From Dolomedes plantarius (lineage: Eukaryota; Arthropoda; Arachnida; Araneae; Dolomedidae): a stretch of 64,000 bases of DNA. Each line of letters opens with the position of its first letter. Position 1 is the stretch's first letter. A program made the translations under genes and the position numbers. Shown here piece by piece: positions 1 through 10,182 of the stretch. Under the pieces are notes generated by a model. It made no database searches, was not told where the DNA came from, and saw only the letters and a list, made by a program, of their open reading frames with translations. The stretch spans positions 64,363,477 to 64,427,476 of the forward strand of contig OU015493.1 in NCBI GenBank assembly GCA_907164885.2, read 5' to 3'.

Positions 1-629
1 CTCCTATAACACGGTAGATAGGTTCCTAGAAAATGCCGTGTTGTGTGAAACCGTGTTATATGAGACCCAGAGCCTCTACAAAAAGGGGGGTTACGTTCCA
101 AAAACTTATTAAAACAATTTTTTTAATTCCATATAAGAAACTTGCTGCTTTACTCCGCCATGACAGGATCAAATCAAGCTTCTCATAAAGAGATCAAAAT
201 GTGCATCTAATCAAAGCAAAATCAAAAGTGCATCTGCCGACTTTATCAACACGAATTCGAACGACCCACCGTTCGTCCACGTGGGGGTATTAAGTCATAC
301 GTGTAAACTGTGCATGACGCTTTCCGCTATCACATCACAATATAGTTATAAATGAATAAATTAAAATTTGTTTATACATTTTCATGTAAAGCCACTATAG
401 TTCATTATAACTTCCGTCAATATTTTAGTTTTTAATGTGCTAAACAATAATCATGTTATCTAGTGCTGTAGAAGTACAGTGTTGTAGAAAAGTTTTCGCA
501 ATTTTTTTTGTCGTGTTAGAGCGAAACCGTGTTACAGGTTGCAGTGCTATACGAGGGTTTCCGCAATTTATCTTATCGTGTTAGAGAGAAACCGTGTTGT
601 AAGATGACGTGCTGTAGGAGGGCTATCTG
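1..629. mobile_element. Non-autonomous DNA transposon, cut by the window edge (pogo/Tigger-like?)
   Basis: The first 65 bases and the stretch 480-629 are diverged inverted copies sharing motifs such as AACACGG and AAACCGTGTT. The right end reads out at a TA dinucleotide (630-631) after a terminus whose reverse complement begins CAGATAGCCCTCCTACAGC. The left terminus lies outside the window. No transposase frame is visible between them. Superfamily is an inference from the TA target and CAG-type end. Confidence 0.5.
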
Positions 630-1846
630 TATATCAATTTGAAATCTAATCGCACGAGTTTAAAATAGCTATAAAAGGGCCAGCCATTTGTCAAGTTCCA
701 CAACTTTCAATTCTATTTGATATAATGGTGTAAAGCATTTATTTTATTTATTTTACAAATGCCACACACTACAAAAAATAGCACCTATGCCATCAGTGCA
801 CGTGCTCTCCAATACTTCTCAACAAGATCAGTAAAACGTTTTAGTGCGGAGCACTCTTCTAAATGTTCCGCCGTCAGGAAAGATGAGGCTCTTTTATAAC
901 TCTGGGTCACCATGGCTCCTTTTTCAACTAAAATTAGCTGTAAAGCATATATTCGGAAATCCGAAGGTCGGAAATTCGTGTCCCCGAAATATTTCAAGGG
1001 TCAGGGGCAAACAAGAGTAAAGATTATAAGCAGAATTTTTGTTTTTGTAAACTTGAAATTTGATATGTCAAATTTTTTGCATGCCTAAACCTATTCATTT
1101 TACACTCAGTCCAGTTATTTGGTTAGTCGTTTTAAATACAGAAATTTTCCAGATAAAAGTACAGTCACGCAGTTGTTTGGTATTTTTTTTCAAAACAAAG
1201 CTATAAACACATCCTCTGAATAGTAAATTTTAAAAATGTGCTACAAGTATCAACCATTGTTGCGCAATGGTATACCCTTTCAATAACTTGTACATCTTGA
1301 TAACTCGATCAAACATTGTTTAGGAAATTGACAGGCTTATCAGCGAAGGTTCTTGCCTCCGGAAATTACAAATTACGAGAACATAGAATTGATAAAAAAA
1401 AAGGCAATAGGTCAAAGTAGTCTTGATAATATACGAGATATATAAATGTAGATTGACAATACTGCACAACGTATACAGTATACATTATACCATTACGAAC
1501 GTATATTTTTGCGGTCGAATTTTGTAAATTGTATTAAATGGCAAATGTAATTAAATTTTCTGCAGTAGCTCTTTTATTCAAATAAGTTTTTACGTTAACA
1601 AAAATCAAGAAACTGATTATGCATTATTTTGTGTGTTGTTTTTAATTTTCTGTCTACAGTGTTTGAAGCTTTAGCATTTGTCAACATTGCAAATTAATTG
1701 GGAGTTCAAGGATTAGAATTTCTATTAAAAACCTTATGCTGGTGCAATACAAATGTATCAGTGAAGCTTGAAGTTGCAGTAGATGAGCTAGATGCTGGAG
1801 GGAACTTAAAGCTGTTGCAGAGTAGATTCTAGTGCTACTTGTTTTC
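630..1846. other. Intergenic DNA 3' of the prokineticin-like gene
   Basis: AT-rich sequence with no recognisable gene. A minus-strand open frame of 70 codons at 785-997 has no family resemblance I can name and no splice or poly(A) context, so it is not called. A minus-strand AATAAA lies about 270 bases past the stop codon of the gene at 1847. Confidence 0.5.
1573..1578 (-). promoter_or_regulatory. Candidate poly(A) signal
   Basis: AATAAA on the minus strand about 270 bases downstream of the stop codon at 1847. In AT-rich DNA this hexamer is common, so the assignment rests only on its position. Confidence 0.3.
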
Positions 1847-2596
1847 TTAAGTTGAGGTTTCTGCAGTTGTGCTGTCAGTTGTTGAACCTGAGGTTGTGCT
1901 ATCAGATGTTGACCCTGAAGTTGTACTGTCAGTACTTGACATCCCTCCAGTTGTGCTGTCAGTACTTGACATCCCTCCAGTTGTGCTGTCAGTACTTGAC
2001 ATCCCTCCAGTTGTGCTGTCAGTACTTGACATCCCTCCAGTTGTGCTGTCAGTGCTTGACATCCCTCCAGTTGTGCTGTCAGTACTTGACATCCCTCCAG
2101 TTGTGCTGTCAGTACTTGACATCCCTCCAGTTGTGCTGTCAGTGCTTGACATCCCTCCAGTTGTGCTGTCAGTACTTGACATCCCTCCAGTTGTGCTGTC
2201 AGTGCTTGACATCCCTCCAGTTGTGCTGTCAGTGCTTGACATCCCTCCAGTTGTGCTGTCAGTGCTTGACATCCCTCCAGTTGTGCTGTCAGTGCTTGAC
2301 ATCCCTCCAGTTGTGCTGTCAGTACTTGACATCCCTCCAGTTGTGCTGTCAGTACTTGACATCCCTCCAGTTGTGCTGTCAGTGCTTGACGTCCCTCCAG
2401 TTGTGCTGTCAGTACTTGACGTCCCTCCAGTTGTGCTGTCAGTACTTGATGTCCCTCCAGTTGTGCTTTCTGTACTTGTCGTCATTTCAGTCGTGCTTTC
2501 TGTAGTTGACGTCATTTCAGTCGTGCTTTCTGTAGTTGACGTCATTTCAGTCGTGGATTCTGTCGTGGTCGTTGCAGGCATTTGGCATCTGCCATC
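1847..2596 (-). CDS. Prokineticin-like secreted protein, last exon: final cysteine and mucin-like repeat tail
   Basis: Terminal coding exon of the gene whose other exons are at 8858-8975 and 4937-5004. The acceptor is the minus-strand CATTACTAG ending at 2597. The exon opens in phase 0 with Asp-Gly-Arg-Cys-Gln, supplying the tenth cysteine of the fold, then runs 244 residues to a TAA at 1847. The tail is almost wholly Thr, Ser, Gly, Asp and Met: short TTE/STTEM blocks, then about 18 copies of a ten-residue unit STDSTTGGMS, then a degenerate STTSGS end. Such Thr/Ser density implies heavy O-glycosylation in the secretory pathway, as in mucin-like stalks; this is inferred. No transmembrane segment or GPI signal is visible at the C-terminus. 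The long plus-strand frames over the same bases exist only because the 30-bp unit lacks stops. The exon is certain as an open frame; its link to the upstream exons rests on splice sites and phase. Confidence 0.85.
   Translation of the reverse strand, partial: DGRCQMPATTTTESTTEMTSTTESTTEMTSTTESTTEMTTSTESTTGGTSSTDSTTGGTSSTDSTTGGTSSTDSTTGGMSSTDSTTGGMSSTDSTTGGMSSTDSTTGGMSSTDSTTGGMSSTDSTTGGMSSTDSTTGGMSSTDSTTGGMSSTDSTTGGMSSTDSTTGGMSSTDSTTGGMSSTDSTTGGMSSTDSTTGGMSSTDSTTGGMSSTDSTTGGMSSTDSTTSGSTSDSTTSGSTTDSTTAETST
1921..2460 (-). repeat. 30-bp coding minisatellite, about 18 units
   Basis: Eighteen near-identical 30-bp units fill nine 60-base lines exactly. The main variable site (A or G) only swaps the minus-strand Ser codon AGT for AGC. 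The three units nearest the domain change Met to Thr. Flanking degenerate units extend the array to about 1870-2560. Confidence 0.95.
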
Positions 2597-3550
2597 CTAG
2601 TAATGTAAAATTTCATTTAAAAATTAAAGAATTTGTTTTTCATTATTCTAATAACCTATTTATATAAATCATGTATTAGAATAACGACCATTCTAATCAT
2701 TAGTTTTTAAACCACTTGTTGTTTATTAACAAATTATTAAGTTTTCTGTTAATACCCAACGGAAATTATTAGTTATTTATTAGTGATAAATCACAAAATC
2801 CTTAATTTTTTAAACAATATCTTAGTTACTAAAATCGATTAAAAATAGGGAATTTGTCATTTTATATTCATCAATAAATACATTGAGGAATTTGTTACTG
2901 AAGGATTTATGACAGAAATTTCCTTTCAATATCAGTTCCCAATCAGTTTTAAAAACTTCATGCACTATATCATTCAACATTCCATAAAATTCTCAACAAT
3001 CCATATACATCATTACATATATATCTGTTCATTCAAATAAATCCTCTAGTCTTCTTCACTCAATACGGAATGTAGTTTCTAATTGGAACAGATAGGTTTC
3101 GTTTATCTACCGGCATACACTTCATTAGAAGATGTGTTTCATGTAGATTTTCCTAATTTAAAATTTGTTTGTTCAAACATAACCTTTCTCGAATTTTTTA
3201 GCAAAAATTTGGAAATCTCATCGGAGGTCAGATTGAAAGAAAATATCCTTGGCACCAAAAGAATGTGAAAAATATATCTTTGAACACCTATGAGTCGGCA
3301 ACGCTATACTTACAAATAGGAAAGTTTGAATATCAAGTGAATAGAATCTTATCAACTAAAGCAGAACACTGAGAGAGCAATAGATAAGTGGATTGCCTTA
3401 AATATTTTCTTTTTTATTCATTAGATATATCAAATCTATAACCTTTGTCTGAAAACTTCCAGGACTGAGCTCATAAAACTAAATAATGATAATTTATTCA
3501 ACTTAGCAACTTATGGTCCTAAGTCATTTCAAAGTTTTCCCCTTGGCTAT

Positions 3551-3736
3551 CTATGCGCAGATGCCACCGTTTGAGGAGTTCAAGGAAACAAGCAGAGAAT
3601 TTCCATCCGGGATACCTCTCAGCCCATCGGCCACAGCCATTTGGATTGCTGCAATATCTTCATGATGCCCACCTTTCCCACGGCGTGAATATGGAGGTTG
3701 TGGTGGAGCAGGGATGCACAAGCTGTTTTCTCTAGC
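3551..3736 (-). other. GC-richer open frame inside the intron, function unknown
   Basis: About 190 bases noticeably richer in GC than the surroundings. On the minus strand they hold a 61-residue open frame with a Pro-rich start (PAPPQPPY), a basic SRRGKGG segment and a C-terminus ending GGICA before TAG. It has no start codon near its beginning, and the sequence before it is a poor acceptor. It could be an alternative exon, an old retrocopy or chance. No family recognised. Confidence 0.25.
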
Positions 3737-4133
3737 TTAACGCGTAACTTAATGTACCTCGTACACCGCCACTACACGCATTAAAAACCTGAAATACCAA
3801 ATACACCGTATAAACCAGTAATGAGATAGAAAACGGGAAAACATTTCAATTTTCTGAGAAGAGAGTCTTGCATAAGTGGGAACATGCGACTCAGCAGGAC
3901 ATTGTGGTGACCACTGGTAGTGAGAAATGAAGCACTTTTAGTGTTCCAAGCGCAACCTAGGTTTGAGGCCCCTTTGATCCAAACACTAAGTAATACTGTA
4001 CTAAACTGTATACTATAATTCTATAAAAAATTCAGTATTATCTAGACAATTTATTATTCGATAATAAAATTCGCAGAATTTCTCTTCGAAGGCCCCAAGC
4101 CAGAGCTTCATCCACCTGTCCAATTATCCGCCA

Positions 4134-4505
4134 CGGACCACTGAATCATTATGATGACGTTAGAAAATCTCAAATCGTGGATACCTTATCTCGCAGTCAC
4201 CGCTGGATCATTATGAAGACGTTATAAAATATCATACCTTGGATACCAAATCTCGCAGTAACCGCTGGAAGACGTTAGAAAAACTCATATCGTGGATACG
4301 TTATCTCGCACTGACCATTGGAGAATTCTGGAGACGTTAGAATACCTCATATCGTAGATACCTTTTCTCGCTGTGACCGCTGTATCATTATGAAGACGTT
4401 AGAAAATCTCATATGTTGGATACCTTATCTCGCAGTGACCGCTGGATCATAAAGAAGATGTTAGAAAATCTCATATCGTGGATACAATTTCTCGTAGTCC
4501 ATCCT
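4134..4505. repeat. Minisatellite of ~51-63-bp units, six copies
   Basis: Degenerate tandem units marked by GACGTTAGAAAAT at about 4156, 4218, 4271, 4333, 4396 and 4456, each followed by TCATATCGTGGATACC-like sequence and TCTCGCAGTGACCGCTGGA. It lies wholly within the second intron. Confidence 0.85.
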
Positions 4506-4936
4506 ACTTCCTTCAACGCCAAACGGACAAGATATTGAATTTTATCTCCTTCGACGCATGGTAATGTCTGCACTTATTATTATTTTTAAATTTTCGACGT
4601 TACCGATTTTCTTTTCCTCGCTGAAAATTTCTTAAACATTTCCTAGTTGTGCACGAGCTTCCTTTCCGAAAGTCGGGCACCAATAAAAAGAACGCATGCC
4701 GGAATCTGGAATTTAAACCTTGTCTGTCGATTCCGAAACTAGCTACGCGATATTCAGACCATCCCGCTGATGTAATGGGACCTCATATGTGCTATAACCT
4801 TTATTCCACTCAGGAATGCAAACTGTTCATTTTTTAACGCCTAGTTAAGTTAATTTTCTTGACCTGTAAATTTACGGTTCCAACTAGCGAATATGTCAAA
4901 AATAGTATAGGTCGTAATAATGAAAATAAAACGTAC

Positions 4937-5004
4937 CACGCAGTCGAGGCCATCTGCACATGGGCATTTCTTTCTGAAAAGAATGCTGTCATCACATCTC
5001 TCTC
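4937..5004 (-). CDS. Prokineticin-like secreted protein, middle exon
   Basis: 68-bp internal exon. The acceptor is TTTTTTTTAG (minus, at 5005) and the donor is GTG|GTACGT. Two bases complete a Gly codon begun by the upstream exon (phase 1), followed by 22 codons carrying four cysteines: ERC, then nine residues, then CPC, five residues and C (CPCADGLDC). The CPC-x5-C arrangement after a GE-x-C motif is the hallmark of the second half of the prokineticin/MIT/colipase fold. The exon ends in phase 0, exactly as the last exon requires. The reading frame runs on into a (TA)n tract upstream, which is intronic. Confidence 0.85.
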
Positions 5005-5024
5005 CTAAAAAAAAATTGCATAAG

Positions 5025-5048
5025 TATATATATATATATATATAATGA

Positions 5049-5104
<56 letters not shown>
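5025..5104. repeat. (TA)n microsatellite
   Basis: Nearly pure TA dinucleotide run with one short interruption near 5044-5052. It lies in the intron just upstream of the middle exon. Confidence 0.95.
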
Positions 5105-5111
<7 letters not shown>

Positions 5112-5461
5112 ACGCGACAAGTCATCTTTTAACCTCCAGAACTTTAAGGTAACCTCCTTTTGAAGAACTTTGAGGTCTTGCTTAAAGGCAAATAACTTAC
5201 CGCATAACTTTCAGTCGAATAGCCATTAGAAAACGTCAGAAAAAAAACATAGAAAACTGTCAGTAGAAAACGCCAGAATAAATTATTATAGGAAAAACAT
5301 TTGAAAGCCTCTTTCCGATAAACCTATACATGATATAAATTTTGCTATACTAATTTAGTACAGAAAAATATGGAAATCGCGCGCGGCTGCAGGGTTGAGG
5401 CATCCAACAGCAAAAATGAAATCCATCGTCATTATTAATAATGGTAAAAGAGACATTATTG

Positions 5462-5540
5462 CAGAGATATCCAACCTTTTTATGTTTACGCCATCTTTGG
5501 GAATAAGATTAGAAACTCGGGGCACCCTTGTTAGAATTAT
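5462..5540 (+). mobile_element. hAT-type terminal fragment
   Basis: Begins CAGAGATATCCAACCTTTTT, which matches the usual CAG-x-GGTTCCCAACC style of hAT ends, followed by GGGGCACC. A similar inverted end lies near 8539 (CAGAGATTCCCAACC on the minus strand). Flanking 8-mers do not match, so whether they are one element is unproven. Confidence 0.35.
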
Positions 5541-5692
5541 AATTTTTTGAATTTTTTTAAATATTAAACAAAAGTTGAATATATTTCAGTAATGTGCTAA
5601 ATTTATATTTAAATAAATACTTACTTCATTGCTGATTTCATTTATTTAATAGAAGATATTCATAACAAACCCTAGAATAGGGTATATCAATA

Positions 5693-6997
5693 CAGAAGGT
5701 CGTTCGAACTTTATGGAAACGATTTTATAATTTATTTTTGTCGTTTGCATTTTGAGACAAAGATTTGGCAACCTCAGAATAATCGTCTGCTATTTTTTTG
5801 TTTTCATTGGAATGGAATGTAAAATAAAGGATTTATTTTGAAAATGGCTCCTAAAATTGATAGATGCCTCGAAAGATGCGCTTTCCAAGGAGAAATATTC
5901 GTTTCAACAAAGTATAAAGGGGTGTAAAAATCGCAGTTATGGCATTTGAAAAAAAGTATTAATACTATATTAAATTTGAAAGGAAAAAAAAGTGTAACTG
6001 AAAGTAAAAATGAAAACATGACCGCGACACCCATCTTAAAACTGTTCGAACGCAGGTAAATATCAAGAAATTTTTAATACAAAAGTCTCTGATCCTAAAA
6101 GAAAATCCGACGACTCAAAGATCCATTACATCGAAACTAGGAATGTCTTCTGGCACTGTAAGTAAAATCATTCATAAATATTTGTAGTTAAAATAGATGT
6201 TTCAACCTAAATATCATTTGCTTTTGCCAAAGTATATTGCTAAAAGAAAAATAAATTGTATAAAATTATATAAAAAACACCTAGCTTCTGAAAAATGGAA
6301 ATTTGTGGTAACACTCGATGAGGCATGGGTATATTTAAGTGAATGTAAAAAAAAGATCAATTTTCTATTGCTCAACTGACGGGAATAGCCGTACGAAATA
6401 GCTCGTCAGTATGCAGAAAAGTTTCCAAAGGGACTCATGATAGTTGCAGAATTTTGTTACAACGTCAAATTAAAAATCAGAAAAGTGTCAAGTAAAGCCA
6501 GAATTTATTCACTCTACTATCAGCAGAATATTTTAGAAGCAATTTTTGAAGAAAAAATTCCAGCTTTAAATGGAAAGGACATTTCAAAAGTTGAGCTTCA
6601 TATGGAAAAAGCCACTAGTCACAAGTCTAAATCAACAGCCGCTTATTTAGCAAAGAAATAATCATAAACAGGAATAAAGTGTATCCCATTTAATGAAATA
6701 CTTGTAAAATCACCTGACGCTTCTCCAATGGACTTTTGCGCTTTCGGTTTATTAAACCGAGCTTTAGGAAAACGGCATCCAAGAACACTGAACGGACTTT
6801 GGAAATCGGCCCAAAAGAAATGGGGTAAAATTGACATGACGGTAGCAAGAAAAAGTTTACTTTCATCGGAAATTCGAACTAGAGCTATTGTCAAGAACCA
6901 TGGCTATCAGATAAAAGCAAATGGCCGCAAAATTACGGCTTTTATACATAAAACTTATCTATCAAAATCGTTTCCATAAAGTGCGAACGACCTTTTG
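5693..6997 (+). mobile_element. Tc1/mariner-superfamily element, DD41D type, decayed
   Basis: Terminal inverted repeats of about 35 bp (CAGAAGGTCGTTCGAACTTT at the left; CAAAAGGTCGTTCGCACTTT inverted at the right), each flanked by TA (5691-5692, 6998-6999). Total 1305 bp. A related, less decayed element lies at 37675-38804. It sits in the first visible intron of the host gene. Confidence 0.9.
6080..6979 (+). pseudogene. DD41D transposase, broken
   Basis: Recognisable pieces in order: a helix-turn-helix segment (SITSKLGMSSGTVSKIIHKY), the first catalytic Asp in VVTLDEAWVYL, the second site in LHMEKATSH where Asp is replaced by Glu, and the third Asp in SPMDFCAFGLL. Spacing between second and third sites is 41 residues, counted through stops. 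Several stops lie between 6180 and 6670. The C-terminal part (TLNGLWKSAQ) closely matches the copy at 37728-38660. Catalytically dead; DD41D transposases of this superfamily include the rosa and Visitor lineages. Confidence 0.85.
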
Positions 6998-7045
6998 TAC
7001 AGTTTCAAAACTAGCCATGGGATTGAGTACAGTATTACTCTAGAG

Positions 7046-8204
7046 CAGGGGTCGGAACCATTTTCACTAGGAGGACATATTTCAGAAATACGGGAGTTCG
7101 GCGGGCACTCCTGAATGAAGAGGAAGGGTGGAGGGGGAATAATTAAACATGAAAATATTAATGTGGCATAAATTTTTAATACAAAACTTCAAATTTCGAT
7201 TTAAACAAAACAATTTTTAAATTTATAATTAATGCTATATTTGACATTGCAAATCTGCGGCCACCTCGTTGCAATGTAGCACATAAATTGAATTCCTAGT
7301 TCTCAGGCATTGGCCAAAATGAGTGTCAGTGAGGCTTTATCGGAACTTAGATTTAATTATTTTCCATGGGAAAACAAAGATTCACAAGCATAGAGTGAGT
7401 GGACCAAATATCGCCCCTGTGCTTAATATCGCCTACCCGTGTATCTGAAGTATGATTCGTGCTATGTATGAGATAATGCAGTAACTTTTTGGTTTTTGAT
7501 CTGTACTAACAGCGGCGATAGCGACAACGCTCTTACCACTGACAACAGAAACTATATGGCGTCTGTAGTTGTTTTGGCTGTTGTCTTCGTAAACTTTGGA
7601 TCCAAAAAATCAGAATTTAGTGAGTGACCAGGTAGGTACATCTAAATTCTAATTTTGCTTATACCATTTGAAAGTTCATCAAACAGAGACTTTGCTAGAA
7701 ACGCCTTTTAACAGGTGCTCCTAATTTAGCCTGGTAGGCGGTAAGAGGAACAGAGGTAGACAATATTAGGAACCACTCTAGAGCTCCCTGGAAATTTTAG
7801 TTTTTCCAATTTATCTACATAACTTAAAATGACACTGGTTTTAGAGCTTGTTGATCTCAGGATATCAAAGGAAATAGTTCTTAGGGATGTTGTTCCCAGC
7901 CTCATCAGAAACTAAAAAGTGGATAAAATGTCGAAAAAAAGTTAGAGTAGGCGATATTTGGATCACCTACCTTTCTAGTATATCGACGCTCAAATAGAGT
8001 TCTATTTCAGACGAGGAAAAACAAGCTGACTCACAGCGAGGGGAGAGCGAAGCTGTCAAGAGTGCAGCTGCTTTGTTTTTGATTTTTATAGTTTTATGAT
8101 TTTAAATATTTTTACTAAAATTATTCATTACAACTAAGAGTGTTTATTGTTCAAACATCTCAAATTTTGACATTTGAAAGGCGGGCACCGCGTTGCCGAC
8201 CCTG
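7046..8204. mobile_element. hAT-like element, non-autonomous, with nested MITE
   Basis: Left end CAGGGGTCGGAACC and inverted right end CAGGGTCGGCAACGCGG. The flanking 8-mers (CTCTAGAG and GTCTATAG) are similar enough to be a decayed 8-bp target duplication. The interior has no intact transposase and is interrupted by a smaller inverted-repeat element at 7399-7966. Confidence 0.65.
7399..7966. mobile_element. MITE nested in the hAT-like element
   Basis: Inverted ends share CCAAATATCGCC (left GTGGACCAAATATCGCC; right GGTGATCCAAATATCGCC when inverted). A second TAATATCGCCTAC lies just inside the left end. No coding potential seen. Superfamily unknown. Confidence 0.6.
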
Positions 8205-8459
8205 GTCTATAGAACTACAATGGAAATGTCTGAAAAGAGCTTTGTTTATTAATGAGAAACTTGCGATGGATGGTTTGGGCACAAATGTTTGATATCGAGC
8301 CTAGCAGTTGCGAGCGTGAGAACAGCTAATTCATTCTTAGGACGAGTTATCGATTAGTGTCACAATCTGTCGGGCGTGAGTCATTATTTCGACTTAATAT
8401 TTATTATAAGTATTTATTATAAGGCGGCCCTACTAATAATATTTTGTTTATACCAAACA

Positions 8460-8539
8460 AACATAAAAATATCGCGGCACCCCTGGCCTATCTCGTGGCA
8501 CCCTAAACTACCTCAGCACACCGGTTGGGAATCTCTGGG
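8460..8539 (-). mobile_element. hAT-type terminal fragment
   Basis: On the minus strand this reads CAGAGATTCCCAACCGGTG and continues with GTGCC blocks, the usual style of a hAT end. The opposite end was not identified with confidence; a distant candidate is at 5462. Confidence 0.35.
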
Positions 8540-8857
8540 TTCAGACCTCAAACGACGAGAATAAAATCCATCAATATTGTGAAGTAATGAAAAAAAGGCA
8601 TTATTGATTCCTTGGGTTATATTGTATAAAATAAAGAGATGTCTTGTGTTTAAAGAGGAGGAAAAATTCTGCGAAAAAACTCGACAAAAGTTTTGTCTTT
8701 TGCTTTGCTCTTCCTTCATAAAAAGGAGTATCTTATAAATTATGTCATTAACTAACATTTAATTATATATATATGGTAATTATTTATGTAATTATACAAC
8801 GAAATGAATATATCACTGACTTTTTTGAAGAGAAAAAATAAATAATTTCAACCAAAC

Positions 8858-8975
8858 CTTCTTGTGATAAAGTCTCACACTTGGGGAATATAAAATATTT
8901 TTTCAGACAGCATTCATCATGGCCGCATCTTTTTAAAAAACCACACTGCTCATGACTTGATACTTCCAGCATAAC
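8858..8975 (-). CDS. Prokineticin-like secreted protein, first visible coding exon
   Basis: 118-bp internal exon holding the first half of a ten-cysteine prokineticin/colipase (MIT-like) fold. The acceptor is TTGTATTTTAG (minus, at 8976). Then come 39 codons plus one base, and the donor is GAAG|GTTTGG. Five cysteines occur as C-x5-C-x4-CC-x9-C (motif HDECCL). With the other exons the spacing continues x9-C-x9-CPC-x5-C-x4-C, the arrangement of the prokineticin/MIT1 family. The frame is open through the acceptor in phase 0, so an upstream exon with start and signal peptide is expected to the right but was not found. Family members are secreted: vertebrate prokineticins act on G-protein-coupled receptors, and related arachnid proteins are known from venoms and other tissues. 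Venom component versus ordinary secreted protein cannot be decided here; the mucin-like tail is not typical of small venom peptides. Confidence 0.85.
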
Positions 8976-9220
8976 CTAAAATACAAAAATGTCACGAAAT
9001 ATTTTTGTTGTTGCTTGCCAATGCAGGGCACTTCTCCATCAAGACATTAACCGCGAGAATCGTTGGTTTCTGTCAGTGGGGCCACAGTATCAATGAAACA
9101 ACACCACACCCTGGTAGCACCTCAATTTTGACCGACCTCCCCATTTGGAACATCTAGAGGGATCGTACCTTCTTCTACGTTCTCTGACACATAGAAGTAA
9201 TTTACGGGCTCCATATTTTA

Positions 9221-9275
9221 CCTTTTCCTTACGGGGTGGGATAGCATGTATCCTTGGAATACGGGCGCAATATTG

Positions 9276-9324
<49 letters not shown>

Positions 9325-9411
9325 CCTCCTTAATTGCCGGTCTTACAAAGGGGGTATGACATTTTCCGTTCTAAAGAGGGAACTGGAAAAATGGTCCCCG
9401 TAAGCTGATGG
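9221..9411. mobile_element. TTAA/(TA)n MITE, copy A (complete)
   Basis: One end CCTTTTCCTTACGGGGTGGG, a (TA)n core at 9281-9323, and the other end which inverted reads CATCAGCTTACGGGG. TTAA follows at 9412-9415 and a mutated TTTA precedes. Further copies are at 12481-14481, 29868-30037, 31737-32514 and 59661-60688. TTAA target sites suggest piggyBac-type mobilisation; no transposase is present. Confidence 0.85.
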
Positions 9412-9415
9412 TTAA

Positions 9416-10182
9416 CGTGCGCATTAAAAAAATTAACGCACCTTTTTAAGCATTCTGATGAAGATTCTAAAAAGATCTTAAAAAAACGCAAGCGCGGGTT
9501 ATTACATACTTGCTTAGGTTTAGTGGATGTTTTAACCCAAATATACCAGTAAATTCGGGTAGTTTGGTCGATGAAATTCGTAAAGAAAGCACATTTTCCC
9601 ATGGAACATGTTTCTGCGTAGGATTATCTAACAATATCCTAATGGGACGAAAGGGCGTCACGTAAAGGATCACAGTATGTCATTCTTACAACAGTGGGGG
9701 TTGCTTCACCGGAAAAGTGGAGTGTTTGTTGACTGCCACTTCCCCCCCCCCTCCTCCATGTGAGGTTTATTATAAATAACTAACTGAAACTGGACTGAGA
9801 CCCGGCTGCCAGCGCAGAATGTGGCGATATTTGTAGGTCCAAAAATACCATAAAGAGAAAGATGGCTTTCAACAACATAGATTATGTTTCCCCAAACAGC
9901 AATGTGAAAGGTTACAGATGTTTCTTCCAGCATTAATTTGCTTATACACTCAAGGCACCTGAAATTTTGAAGAAAAATGTGAAAATTGAAGGATATATCC
10001 CAATGTGCATGTTCCATGCACGCCGATTTTAAATGTAAGGTAGAAGAGACCAGATATAATTTTATTTCCTTGGCTCAATACAAACTAAAGAGATTTTACA
10101 ATCTAATAACTCCAAATGAACGTTACTGCAATTATGACATTGTTAGTTGCATTATTGTTATGCAGTACTGTGCATGCGCAGC
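9416..10182. other. No feature recognised
   Basis: AT-rich sequence with a C-run near 9742-9753. Open frames of about 70-100 codons on both strands show no domain or splice context. Confidence 0.4.

Larger units (their letters stand above)
2597..4936 (-). other. Second intron of the prokineticin-like gene
   Basis: Bounded by donor GTACGT (minus, at 4936) and acceptor TACTAG (at 2597), phase 0. It holds a GC-richer open stretch (3551-3736) and a minisatellite (4134-4505). The remainder is AT-rich with nothing recognisable. Confidence 0.75.
5005..8857 (-). other. First visible intron of the prokineticin-like gene
   Basis: A 3.85-kb phase-1 intron, mostly transposon-derived: a (TA)n tract, a hAT-type end at 5462, a DD41D element (5693-6997), a hAT element (7046-8204) and another hAT-type end (to 8539). 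Confidence 0.75.

Noticed and set aside
785..997. Minus-strand 70-codon frame near the left edge
   Set aside because: No recognisable family, no splice or promoter context, and it lies beyond the 3' end of the host gene.
1852..2600. Two long plus-strand open frames (217 and 243 codons) over the minisatellite
   Set aside because: They exist only because the 30-bp unit has no stops on that strand. The minus strand has the splice acceptor, the domain linkage and the synonymous variation.
4134..4505. CRISPR-like array
   Set aside because: Units are contiguous diverged tandem copies without unique spacers, in a eukaryotic intron.
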